Assembly (NCBI GenBank): GCA_003220435.1
Contig: QHSL01000083.1
Span: 36,708-100,707 of the forward strand
DNA length: 64,000 bases
DNA from: Candidatus Rokuibacteriota bacterium
Lineage (GTDB): Bacteria > Methylomirabilota > Methylomirabilia > Rokubacteriales > CSP1-6
Reading direction: 5' to 3'
The notes below the pieces were generated by a model. That model searched no databases. It saw nothing but the letters and a program-made list of their open reading frames with translations, and was not told the origin of the DNA. Numbering within the stretch: the first letter of the stretch is position 1; the number at the start of each line of letters is the position of its first letter. Below, piece after piece: positions 44,562-55,076 of this stretch. A program made the position numbers and the translations under genes.

Positions 44562-46178
44562 CTATTGGCGTTGCGGTGATGCGGGACGGTACCCGACGAC
44601 GGCGATGGGGCGAGACGCGATGTTGTCGCGGAGCAAGACGGTGAAGGCGTCGTCCGCCCCCATTGACGCGAGCGCGCGGTCGCTGACGATCGCGACGGCC
44701 GGCGTGGCGCCGCGGACAACTTCGCGGAGATCGGCGTGCGTGACCGCCGGCACGACGCGCCGCCCGAGATAGAAGGAGAGCGGCATGTCGGCGAGCCCGA
44801 GCGTGGCGACCACCGGCGTCTCGCGCAGGATCGGCTGCATTCGCTCCTGGAGCCGCGGATAGTCGTAGGCTGCGTTCCGCCGCTCGATGTCCCAGTGGTA
44901 CCCCGACGCGACGAGCACCGCGCTGCCCACCCACGCCGCGGCCACCGCCCGCCTCATGCGGCCGGCGCAAGGGCCCACGGCCAGGGCGACCGCGACGGCC
45001 GCCAGCATGGCGACGAGCACGATTGCCTGCGCGGCGTAGGCCAGCCAGTCCGTCGCGAGCTCGCGCAGCGCGTTCCGTCGGAAGATCGCCGCCACGACGC
45101 CGGTCGCCGCCAGGAGCGCGCCGGCCACGCCGTAGACCCGCCACGGGATGCGCGGCACCGGCATTCGCTCCACGACACCCGACGCCCACCAGCCGACCAG
45201 GAGGGCGATCGGCGCCACGAGCGGCAGGTAGTACCGGAAGCGCTGCTGGTGCGACAGGGCGATCACGACGAACATCGTTGCCGATGACACGAGGAGCAGG
45301 AACACCGCGTCCCGCTCCGCGCCCCGCTCGCGCACGCGCCGCCACGCCTCGACGAGCACGAGCGGCGTCAGGAGCACCCACGGGAACAGGATCCCGAACG
45401 CGTTCTGGACGGGCTCGGCCACGACGCCGGGACGGAACGCCTGGGGAAGGTACCAGAGGAGCTGGTTCTGCATGACCGCGCGGCGCAGCCCGGGGGAATG
45501 GAGCGCGAGTCCGATCAGCGGCCATGGCGCGACGATCAGCGCGAGCAGCGCGAGCCCGCCCGGCAGCCGGAGCGCGCGCCACCGTCCCGGACTCCGGTCG
45601 ACGACCGCCCACGCGAGCGCGACCGCGAGCGGCAGGAAGCCGCCCGGCCCCTTGGACCAGAACGCGAGCCCGACGAACGCGTAGAACCCCACCCACGCCC
45701 ACCGCGCCCCGCGCCGCATGCGCCAGAGCATCCAGAGGCTCCCGGTGATGAAGAACGTCAGCAGCATGTCGGGCATCGGCAGCCTCCCATGGAGGAAGAC
45801 GCCCTGGGTGGTGATGGCGACCAGCGCGGCGTACTTCCCGGCCTCCGGCCCGAACATGTCGCGGCCGGCGCCGAAAATGACGAGCGCGGTGCCGAACGCG
45901 GCCACCGCCGACGGAATCACGGCGGTGAGCTGCGTCACGTGACCGAACGGCCACGAGACGAGCGCGATCAGCCAGGCGAAGAGCAGCGGCTTGTTGTGAT
46001 AGACGGCGCCGTTGAGCGTCGGGAAGAGCCAGTCGCTCCGGGCCAGGATCTCCTGCGCCAGCAGGGGAAAGCGCGCCTCGTCGTTGCTGGTGAGGATGCG
46101 ACGCCCCAGGTCGACGAGGACCATGACCGCGGTGCCGCCGAGGACCCAGAAGAGCTGAGACCGGTCGTGTCCCCTCAC
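44562..46178 (-). CDS. ArnT/PMT-like glycosyltransferase family 39 membrane protein
   Basis: 538-aa integral membrane glycosyltransferase using polyprenyl-phosphate sugars. The periplasmic catalytic loop near the N-terminus reads LTSNDEARFPLLAQEILARS, with the Asp-Glu pair, followed by YHNKPLLFAWLIAL. About a dozen hydrophobic segments follow, and a C-terminal soluble domain ends the protein. It could modify lipid A, cell-surface glycans or proteins. GTG 46178 overlaps the preceding amidohydrolase stop (GTGA). Confidence 0.85.
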   Translation of the reverse strand: MRGHDRSQLFWVLGGTAVMVLVDLGRRILTSNDEARFPLLAQEILARSDWLFPTLNGAVYHNKPLLFAWLIALVSWPFGHVTQLTAVIPSAVAAFGTALVIFGAGRDMFGPEAGKYAALVAITTQGVFLHGRLPMPDMLLTFFITGSLWMLWRMRRGARWAWVGFYAFVGLAFWSKGPGGFLPLAVALAWAVVDRSPGRWRALRLPGGLALLALIVAPWPLIGLALHSPGLRRAVMQNQLLWYLPQAFRPGVVAEPVQNAFGILFPWVLLTPLVLVEAWRRVRERGAERDAVFLLLVSSATMFVVIALSHQQRFRYYLPLVAPIALLVGWWASGVVERMPVPRIPWRVYGVAGALLAATGVVAAIFRRNALRELATDWLAYAAQAIVLVAMLAAVAVALAVGPCAGRMRRAVAAAWVGSAVLVASGYHWDIERRNAAYDYPRLQERMQPILRETPVVATLGLADMPLSFYLGRRVVPAVTHADLREVVRGATPAVAIVSDRALASMGADDAFTVLLRDNIASRPIAVVGYRPASPQRQ

Positions 46179-47773
46179 GGCGTGAGGACGCGCCCGGTGC
46201 CGAGCGGCTGCATTCGGCCGCCGTCCACGACCACGGAGCCGTTGACGACCACGTAGGGAATCCCGCTCGGGTACCGATGCGGGTCGGCGAACGTCGCCTC
46301 GTCCTTGACGGCGCGCGGATCGAAGATCGCCAGGTCCGCCGCGTAGCCCTCGCGCACGAGCCCTCGATCGCGCAGACGCAAGCGCGCGGCGGGCATGCCC
46401 GTCATCTTGTGCACCGCGCTCTCCAGCGAGAACAGTCGCTGCTCGCGGGCGTACTCGCCCAGCACGCGCGGGAAGGTGCCGTAGGTCCGCGGGTGCGGCT
46501 TGCCAGGGCGGTCGCCGTCGCCCTCGTAGAGCGGGATCGAGTCAGAGCCGATCATCATCAGCGGGTGAGCGAGCACCTTGGCCACGTTCTCGATCGACTG
46601 CGAGAAGCTGACCATGCCGATCGTGCACTTCTCCTCGAGCAGCAGGTTCATCAGGGTCTCGGCCGGCGCCATCCCCGACTGGCGGGCGATCTGCGCGAGG
46701 TTCAACCCCTCCAGCTCGCGGCGTCGGCAGGTCGCGATAAAGACCTGGTCGAAGCCGATCCCGCCCTGCGACACCGTGCCCCAGCGCTCGCCGTCGATCA
46801 GGCACTCCTCGACGATGCGCCGGCGCATGGCGCGGTCGCCCAGCCGCTCGATCAGCTTGGCCGTCCCGCCGTCGTGGGCCCACGCCGGCATCATGTTGTC
46901 GAGCTTGGTGCTGCCGGCGTTGTACGGATAGACGTCGCCGAGCACGTCGACGCCGCGCGCCCGCGCATCCTCGAACAGGCGCAGCGCGGCGTCGATCTTC
47001 GGCCAGTTCTCACGCCCGGAGGCCTTCACGTGCGAGACCTGCACCGACACGCCGGCCTCTTCGCCGATGCGGATCGCCTCGTTGATGGAGTCGAGCAGCA
47101 TCGAGGACTCGCCGCGGATGTGAGAGAAGTAGAAACCGCCGCGCGGGGCCATGGCCTTGGCCAGCGCGATCAGCTCGGCGGTGTCCGAATAGGCGCTCGG
47201 GGCGTAGACGAGGCCCGTCGAGAAGCCGAAGGCGCCGGCGTCCATCGCCTCGCCGAGCAGCCGCTGCATCCCCTTCAGGTCGTCGGCGCCCGCGGGCCGC
47301 GCCTCGAATCCCATGGCGGCGATGCGCAGCGCGCCGTGGCCCACGAAGTGCGCGACGTTGACCGACGGCCGCACCGCCCGCAGCGCGTCGAGGTACTGCG
47401 CGAACGACTCCGACTTCAAATCGAGGCTGGCGCCGATGCCGCCGGCCCAGCCTCGGACGATCTCACGCTGCTCGGCGCGCATCGGTGCCTGCGAGAACGA
47501 GCACATCCCGACGACTTCCGTGGTGACGCCCTGTCGCACCTTCGACTCCGCCGACGGACACCCGAAATAGAAGAGGTCGGAGTGCGAATGCATGTCGATG
47601 AAGCCGGGCGTCACCACCTGCCCGGCGGCGTCGATCACGCGAGTGCTCTGGCCGGCGAGCTTGGGGCCGACGGCCACGATGCGGTCGCCCTCGACCGCGA
47701 CGTCGGCCGCTCGCGCCGGCGCGCCGCTGCCGTCGATGAGCGAGCCGTTCCGGATCAGCAGGGACCAGGCCAC
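46175..47773 (-). CDS. N-acyl-D-amino-acid deacylase-like amidohydrolase
   Basis: 532-aa amidohydrolase of the D-aminoacylase/dihydroorotase-like group. Metal ligands are in GFIDMHSHSDLFYFG; further motifs are VRQGVTTEVVGMCSFS, SHIRGESSMLLDSINEAI, VSHVKASG and MIGSDSIPLYEGDGDRPGKPHPRTYG. Expected to release D-amino acids from N-acyl derivatives, though related sequences include other amidases. GTG 47773 lies 3 nt after the cyclophilin stop. Confidence 0.83.
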   Translation of the reverse strand: MAWSLLIRNGSLIDGSGAPARAADVAVEGDRIVAVGPKLAGQSTRVIDAAGQVVTPGFIDMHSHSDLFYFGCPSAESKVRQGVTTEVVGMCSFSQAPMRAEQREIVRGWAGGIGASLDLKSESFAQYLDALRAVRPSVNVAHFVGHGALRIAAMGFEARPAGADDLKGMQRLLGEAMDAGAFGFSTGLVYAPSAYSDTAELIALAKAMAPRGGFYFSHIRGESSMLLDSINEAIRIGEEAGVSVQVSHVKASGRENWPKIDAALRLFEDARARGVDVLGDVYPYNAGSTKLDNMMPAWAHDGGTAKLIERLGDRAMRRRIVEECLIDGERWGTVSQGGIGFDQVFIATCRRRELEGLNLAQIARQSGMAPAETLMNLLLEEKCTIGMVSFSQSIENVAKVLAHPLMMIGSDSIPLYEGDGDRPGKPHPRTYGTFPRVLGEYAREQRLFSLESAVHKMTGMPAARLRLRDRGLVREGYAADLAIFDPRAVKDEATFADPHRYPSGIPYVVVNGSVVVDGGRMQPLGTGRVLTP

Positions 47774-47776
47774 GCG

Positions 47777-48211
<435 letters not shown>

Positions 48212-48292
48212 TTTCGCCTTTCGCCGTCGGGGCGCCTTCGCAGGGCCCGGCGCCCGACGTTCGGGGATGTCAACCCTATCTGGTGATGTCCC

Positions 48293-48823
48293 TTATTTCA
48301 CCTTGGCGGTTTTGACGCGGTCGCCGACTTTGACGGTGTCCACGAGCTCCATGCCGCGGACGACGCGGCCGAACGCGGTGTACTGGCCGTTGAGGCTAGG
48401 GGCGGCGCCGAGCATGAGGTAGATCTGACTGCCCGCCGAATTGGGATCGCTCGACCGCGCCATCCCCAGCACGCCGCGCTCGAACTTGCGGCTGTTGAAC
48501 TCCGCCTTGATCGTGTAGCCGGGTCCGCCGCTGCCCATCTTGGGGTCGTTCATCGGCAGCGTCTTCGACTGCGGATCGCCGATCTGGACGACGAACCCCG
48601 GCTCGACGCGATGGAAGCGCTGCCCGTTGTAGAACCCCGACTTGACGAGCTTCAGGAAGTTCTCGACGTGCTTCGGCGCGTCGGCGGGAAAGAGCTCGAG
48701 CGTGATCTCGCCGCCCTTCTCGAGCGTGAACACCACCATCGGCGCGGCGCCGGGCTTGTCCTGCGCGAGGGCCGGCGCGGCGACGAGGATGAGGCCGGCG
48801 GCGAGGACGAGCAGGCGGTTCAT
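48293..48823 (-). CDS. Exported cyclophilin-type peptidyl-prolyl isomerase
   Basis: 176-aa cyclophilin with a Sec signal peptide (LLVLAAGLILVAAPALAQ). Active-site region QRFHRVEPGFVVQIGD and GVLGMARSSDPNSAGSQIYL. It carries an insertion (DPQSKTLPMNDPKMGSGGPGY) absent from its cytoplasmic neighbour. TCCGGAGGTT lies before ATG 48823. Tandem with the cytoplasmic copy; the pair probably arose by duplication. Divergent from typA. Confidence 0.92.
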   Translation of the reverse strand: MNRLLVLAAGLILVAAPALAQDKPGAAPMVVFTLEKGGEITLELFPADAPKHVENFLKLVKSGFYNGQRFHRVEPGFVVQIGDPQSKTLPMNDPKMGSGGPGYTIKAEFNSRKFERGVLGMARSSDPNSAGSQIYLMLGAAPSLNGQYTAFGRVVRGMELVDTVKVGDRVKTAKVK

Positions 48824-48919
48824 GCGAGACAACCTCCGGAGGAGATTATTGATGAGCGCGGCGTCATTATACATGCCCGGACGGCCGGAACCGTCACTCC
48901 GACGTGATACGATGGACCG

Positions 48920-50719
<1,800 letters not shown>

Positions 50720-50728
50720 CGCGCGCAG

Positions 50729-50830
50729 CCCACGAAGTTCGACCTGGTGATTAACCTCAAGGCTGCCGAGGCGCTTGGACTGACGATTCCGCAGACGCTC
50801 ATCCTGCAGGCAAATCAGGTGATCCAGTAG
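50729..50830 (+). pseudogene. C-terminal remnant of an ABC_sub_bind family solute-binding protein
   Basis: A 33-codon open stretch reads [20 protein letters not shown] and continues [13 protein letters not shown] before TAG. This closely matches the conserved C-terminus of ABC_sub_bind (PF04392-type) binding proteins, but no start codon or upstream coding sequence precedes it; it begins 10 nt after the typA stop. It is a decayed fragment, pointing to a deletion that joined typA to the trp leader region. Confidence 0.7.
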
Positions 50831-50894
50831 CGCTCGACTTCACCCCCAGCGCGCGCCGGTTGACGTAGCGACACGGGACTGGCAAGATGCGCCC

Positions 50895-50942
50895 ATGATT
50901 CGCCCGACGCTGGCCCAGCGCTGGTGGTGGCCGCCCCAATAG
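50895..50942 (+). CDS. trpL: Tryptophan operon leader peptide
   Basis: A 15-codon ORF encoding MIRPTLAQRWWWPPQ with three consecutive TGG codons at 50922-50930, then TAG. Placed about 200 nt before trpE(G) and overlapping the first strand of an attenuator structure. Ribosome stalling at the Trp codons when charged tRNA-Trp is scarce would favour antitermination. Layout is like the leader in front of rhizobial trpE(G). Confidence 0.88.
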   Translation: MIRPTLAQRWWWPPQ

Positions 50943-51000
50943 GCGGCCCCGGGCATCGTTCGTAACCGAACAGGGAGCCGCCTCAGAACGAGGCGGCTTC
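50929..51000 (+). promoter_or_regulatory. trp transcription attenuator (segments 1-4)
   Basis: Segment 1 GGCCGCC (50929-50935) can pair with segment 2 GGCGGCC (50942-50948). Segment 2 (GGCGGC, 50942-50947) can instead pair with segment 3 (GCCGCC, 50977-50982) as antiterminator. Segment 3 GCCGCCTC (50977-50984) pairs with segment 4 GAGGCGGC (50990-50997) as terminator, followed by a moderately T-rich TTCGTCGTTT. Segment 1 covers the last Trp codon, as expected for ribosome-controlled attenuation. Confidence 0.85.
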
Positions 51001-51010
51001 GTCGTTTCAG

Positions 51011-51041
51011 GGACCGCCGCCTCGCAGCGAGGCCGCGGTCC
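51011..51041 (+). terminator. Second strong hairpin between attenuator and trpE
   Basis: GGACCGCCGCCTCG (51011-51024) pairs with CGAGGCCGCGGTCC (51028-51041) with one mismatch and a 3-nt loop. It lies just after the attenuator's T-rich run. It may strengthen termination or set a further regulatory step. The rest of the gap up to 51145 contains only the region upstream of trpE. Confidence 0.55.
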
Positions 51042-51145
51042 TTCGCGTCTTGGGCCGCCGCTCCCCGTGGTGCGCGCCGCAGGCCGTCGCGGGGCTGGGG
51101 CCCCGCCGGCCGAGGCGCGGCTACAGAAGAGGGAGAAGACACGTC

Positions 51146-52660
51146 ATGCGCACCGAGCGGTACGTCACCCGCGGCGGCATCACCGTTCACCGTACGGTCG
51201 AGGACCTCCCGGTCGACTCGGCCATCGAGCCCGTCATCGACGGACTCGACAGCCATCGAGGCGTGCTGCTGGCCTCGAGCTACGAGTACCCGGGCCGCTA
51301 CACGCGCTGGGACATGGGGTTCGTCGATCCGCCGCTCGAGCTGACATCGCGCGGCGCCGCGGTCCGCATCTCCGCGCTGAACGAGCGCGGGCGGGCGCTG
51401 CTGCCGGCCGTCGCCGCCGCGCTCTCTGCCCTCCCTGCCGTCACGTGGACGGAGCGCACCGAGGCCGGGCTGGCCGGCGAGATCGCGCCGCCGACCCAGC
51501 GGTTCGCCGAGGAGGAGCGGAGCAAGCAAACCTCCGTCTTCACGATCTTGAGGGCGGTGATCGATCTCTTCGCGAGTTCTGAAGATGCGCACCTCGGCCT
51601 CTACGGCGCGTTCGGCTACGACCTGGCGTTCCAGTTCGAGCCGATTCGGCTCCGGCTTTCGCGACCGGCCGATCAGCGCGATCTCGTGCTCTACCTACCC
51701 GACGAGCTGATCATCGTCGACCATCGACGCGAGCGGGCCGAGCGGCGGCGATACGACTTCGAGCACGGCGGGACGTCGACGGCGGGGCTGCCGCGCGGCG
51801 GCAGCGTGCGACCCTACGCAGCCGCCGCGACGGCGCCTCGCGCCGGCGATCATGCGCCGGGCGAGTATGCCGCCGGCGTCCGGCTCGCGCGCGAGGCGTT
51901 CCGGCGCGGCGACCTGTTCGAGGTCGTCCCCGGGCAGACCTTCTTCGAGCCGTGCGCGATCCCGCCGTCCGAGCTGTTCCGCCGGCTCCGCGAGCGCAAC
52001 CCCGCGCCGTACGGCTTCCTCTTCAACCTCGGCGCCGACGAATACGTGGTCGGCGCCTCACCCGAGATGTACGTCAGGGTCGACGGCGACCGCGTCGAGA
52101 CCTGCCCGATCTCCGGCACGATCGCGCGGGGTGACGACCCGCTGGGCGATGCCGCGCAGATCCAGCGGCTACTCAACTCCGAGAAGGACGAGTCGGAGCT
52201 GACGATGTGCACCGACGTCGACCGCAACGACAAGTCGCGGATCTGCCGGCCGGGCAGCGTGCGCGTGATCGGGCGGCGGCAGATCGAGATGTACTCGCGG
52301 GTCATTCACACCGTCGACCACGTCGAGGGCCGGCTGCGCGAGGGCTTCGACGCGCTCGACGCCTTTCTCGCCCACGCGTGGGAGGTCACCGTCACCGGCG
52401 CCCCGAAGACGTGGGCGATGCAGTTCATCGAGGACCACGAGCGGTCGCCGCGCGCCTGGTACGGGGGCGCGGTCGGGCTGCTGGGCTTCGACGGCAACAT
52501 GAACACCGGCCTCACGATCCGCACGGTCCGCCTCAAGGACGGCATCGCCGAGGTCCGCGCCGGCGCCACATTGCTCTATGACTCGGATCCGGACGAGGAA
52601 GAGCGCGAGACGCAGATGAAGGCGGCGGCCTTTCTCGACGCCATCCGGCGGCCGCGCGCG
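51146..52660 (+). CDS. trpE(G): Anthranilate synthase TrpE(G): aminase (component I) part, frame breaks at about 52650
   Basis: First enzyme of tryptophan synthesis, chorismate to anthranilate. The component I domain is complete: [45 protein letters not shown], the catalytic region [30 protein letters not shown] and [17 protein letters not shown]. The fused TrpE(G)-type N-terminus starts at ATG 51146 after GGGAG. After [12 protein letters not shown] the glutaminase domain continues only in the -1 frame, so the fusion is interrupted near GCGCGCG (52654-52660). The original frame stays open without meaning to 53083. Confidence 0.88.
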
Positions 52661-53241
52661 TCCTGCTGGTCGATCATCAAGATTCGTTCGTTCACACGCT
52701 GGCGAACTACTTCCGCCAGACCGGCGCCGACGTGGTCACCCTGCGCGCGGGCTTTCCGCACGCCGCGCTCGACCACCTCCGCCCCGACCTGGTCGTGTTA
52801 TCACCCGGCCCGGGCCGGCCCAGCGACTTCGACGTCTCCGGCACGCTGGCGGCCGCGATCGGGCGTGGTCTGGCCGTGTTCGGCGTTTGCCTCGGGCTGC
52901 AGGGCATGGTGGAGCATTTCGGCGGCGAGCTGGGCGTGCTCGACTATCCCATGCACGGCAAGGCGTCGCGTATCCGGGTGGTCGGCGGCCGGATCTTCGA
53001 CGGGCTGCCGAAGGAGTTCACCGCCGGGCGCTATCACTCGCTGTTCGCGCTGCCGGACAGGCTCCCGGCGACGCTGCGCGTGACGGCGTCGGCCGAGGAC
53101 GGCGTGATCATGGCCATCGAGCACGTCTCGCTGCCGCTGGCCGCGGTGCAGTTCCACCCGGAGTCGATCATGAGCTTCGGCGACGAGGTCGGGCTGCGGC
53201 TGATCCGCAACGTCGTGGCCGCCGGTCGCGCCGCAGGCTGA
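52648..53241 (+). CDS. trpE(G): Anthranilate synthase TrpE(G): glutamine amidotransferase (component II) part, -1 frame
   Basis: Class I glutaminase domain supplying ammonia. Readable from [20 protein letters not shown], then [14 protein letters not shown], the nucleophile Cys in [18 protein letters not shown], and [11 protein letters not shown] with the His and Glu of the triad. No ATG, GTG or TTG precedes the domain in this frame; the first is GTG 52732, which would remove about 25 essential residues. Hence it should be translated as a fusion with component I, through a sequencing error or a real -1 frameshift. Confidence 0.85.
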   Translation, partial: AAARVLLVDHQDSFVHTLANYFRQTGADVVTLRAGFPHAALDHLRPDLVVLSPGPGRPSDFDVSGTLAAAIGRGLAVFGVCLGLQGMVEHFGGELGVLDYPMHGKASRIRVVGGRIFDGLPKEFTAGRYHSLFALPDRLPATLRVTASAEDGVIMAIEHVSLPLAAVQFHPESIMSFGDEVGLRLIRNVVAAGRAAG

Positions 53242-53243
53242 GC

Positions 53244-54830
53244 GTGCTGCTGACGAACGGGCGCATCTACACGCTGGACGAGGCGAACCCCGTCGTCGAC
53301 ACGCTGGTCGTGCGTGACGGACGCATCGCCTTCGCCGGGCGCCGCGCCGATGTGAACGTGGCCGCCGCGGAGGAGGCCATCGACCTCGGCGGTCGCGCGG
53401 CGTTGCCGGGGCTCGTCGACGCCCACGGCCACCTGATGCACCTGGCCCGCGCGCGGCTGAGCCTCGACGCCGGCGGCGCCCGCTCGGAGGCCGAGGTCGC
53501 CGAGCGGGTCGCGGCGCGGGCGGCCACGCTCCCGCGCGGCGAGTGGCTCGGCGGGCGCGGCTGGGATCAGAACCGGTGGCCCGAACGCGAGTGGCCCACG
53601 AAGGGCGCGCTCGATCGCGCGGCGCCCCACCATCCCGTCTCGCTCACCCGCATCGACGGCCACGCCACGTGGGCGAACTCGGCGGCGCTGGCCGCGGCCG
53701 GCATCGACGCCGCGACCGAGGAGCCGAGCGGTGGGCGGATCATGAGGGACGGGCGCGGCGAGCCCACGGGCGTGCTGATCGACACGGCGCAGCGCCTGCT
53801 CCAGCGCGCCGAGCCCCGGCCCTCCGACGAGCGCTTCGATCAGGCCGTGCGCGAGGCGATCGCCGAGTGTCTCGCGGCGGGGCTCACCGGCATCCACGAG
53901 ATGGGCGCGGAGCTCTACGCCCTCGACTCCTATCGTCGGCTCGTCGAGCGAGGCCAGTTTCCGTTCCGGAACTACGCCGCCGTCGCCGCGCGCTCGGAGT
54001 CGACCTGGGCGCACTACCGCGAGCGGGGACCCGAGAAGTTCGGCGAGGACCGTGTGGTGGTCGGCGCTCTCAAGCTGATGATCGACGGCGCGCTCGGCTC
54101 GCGCGGCGCCGCGCTGCACGAGCCGTACTGCGACGACCCGGGCAATACGGGACTCGTTCTGATCCCTCCCGAGGAGATCGCGCAGCTCACGCTCGCGGGC
54201 GCGGAGCGCGGCTTCCAGGTCTGCGTCCACGCCATCGGGGACCGCGCCAACACGCTTGCGCTCGACGCGCTCGAGCAGACACTTGCCCGCGCGCCCCGCC
54301 GCGACCACCGCTTTCGCGTCGAGCACGCCCAGATCCTGACCGAGCGCGATATCCCCCGCTTCCGACAGCTCGGCGCCCTGCCGAGCATGCAGGCGACCCA
54401 CTGCACGTCCGACATGGAGTGGGCCGCCGAGCGGCTGGGGCCGGAGCGGCTCCGCGGCGCGTACGCCTGGCGCTCGCTGCTCGACACCGGTGTCGTCATC
54501 GCCGGCGGCTCCGACTTCCCGGTCGAGAGCCCGAGCCCCTTCCATGGGATCTACGCCTCGGTCGCCCGGCGACCGCAGAGCGGTGCGGAGCGCGGCTGGC
54601 AGCCCGAGCAGCGGATGACGCGCGCCGAGGCGGTGCGCTCGTTCACCACGTGGAACGCTTACGCGTCGCGGCAGGAGCATTCGCTCGGCTCGCTCGCCGT
54701 CGGCAAGCTGGCCGATCTCGTCGTGCTCTCCGACGACGTCTTCGCGTGTCCTGAAGCACGCATGGCGCAGATCGCGCCTGTGCTCACGCTCGTCGGCGGA
54801 GAGGTCGTCTACCGGCTCTCTTCTCCGTAG
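53244..54830 (+). CDS. YtcJ-like metal-dependent amidohydrolase
   Basis: 528-aa amidohydrolase of the YtcJ/LAF3 group. Metal ligands: GLVDAHGHLMHLARARL near the N-terminus, CVHAIGDRANTLALDALE, FRVEHAQILTERDIPRF and the final Asp in IAGGSDFPVESPSPF. Substrates in this group are poorly defined (amides, formamides). GTG 53244 is taken as start; a CTG at 53238 overlapping the trpG stop as CTGA is also possible. Its coupling to trpE(G) is unexpected, since no trp gene follows. Confidence 0.85.
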   Translation: MLLTNGRIYTLDEANPVVDTLVVRDGRIAFAGRRADVNVAAAEEAIDLGGRAALPGLVDAHGHLMHLARARLSLDAGGARSEAEVAERVAARAATLPRGEWLGGRGWDQNRWPEREWPTKGALDRAAPHHPVSLTRIDGHATWANSAALAAAGIDAATEEPSGGRIMRDGRGEPTGVLIDTAQRLLQRAEPRPSDERFDQAVREAIAECLAAGLTGIHEMGAELYALDSYRRLVERGQFPFRNYAAVAARSESTWAHYRERGPEKFGEDRVVVGALKLMIDGALGSRGAALHEPYCDDPGNTGLVLIPPEEIAQLTLAGAERGFQVCVHAIGDRANTLALDALEQTLARAPRRDHRFRVEHAQILTERDIPRFRQLGALPSMQATHCTSDMEWAAERLGPERLRGAYAWRSLLDTGVVIAGGSDFPVESPSPFHGIYASVARRPQSGAERGWQPEQRMTRAEAVRSFTTWNAYASRQEHSLGSLAVGKLADLVVLSDDVFACPEARMAQIAPVLTLVGGEVVYRLSSP

Positions 54831-54834
54831 CGGT

Positions 54835-54990
54835 GGCCGGCGGGCGCGCGGTGGCGGGGAGGTATCCCGGGACCACGCGGCACGCGTGCGCCGACCCGCG
54901 ACGGCTGCTCCATCTCAGCGCGCGGCGCCCGCCGCCGCGTGACGGGAACGGGTCCCGGCGACACCTCCCCGCCACCGCGCCCCGCCGGCC
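54835..54990. repeat. Palindromic element, copy B
   Basis: Arms 54835-54874 and 54951-54990 are near-perfect inverted repeats of 40 bp (shared GGTGGCGGGGAGGT and complement), around a ~76-bp core that aligns with the core of copy A (16121-16285) on the opposite strand: shared GACCACGCGGCACGCGT, CTCCATC and GGGAACGGGTC blocks. It begins 4 nt after the stop of the plus-strand amidohydrolase. The remaining 54991-55076 shows no further feature. Confidence 0.78.
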
Positions 54991-55076
54991 GCTTCACGCA
55001 ACGGACAGCTCCGACGAGCTCTCTGCGGCCAGAGGTCGGGCGGGCGCGATGCCTGACGTCGCGAGCGTGTGACGGG

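Noticed and set aside
51050..53083. A single 677-aa TrpE protein
   Set aside because: Sequence after about 52650 in that frame has no anthranilate synthase features; the glutaminase domain is readable in the -1 frame, so the tail is out-of-frame translation. Residues before 51146 are also not part of the family.
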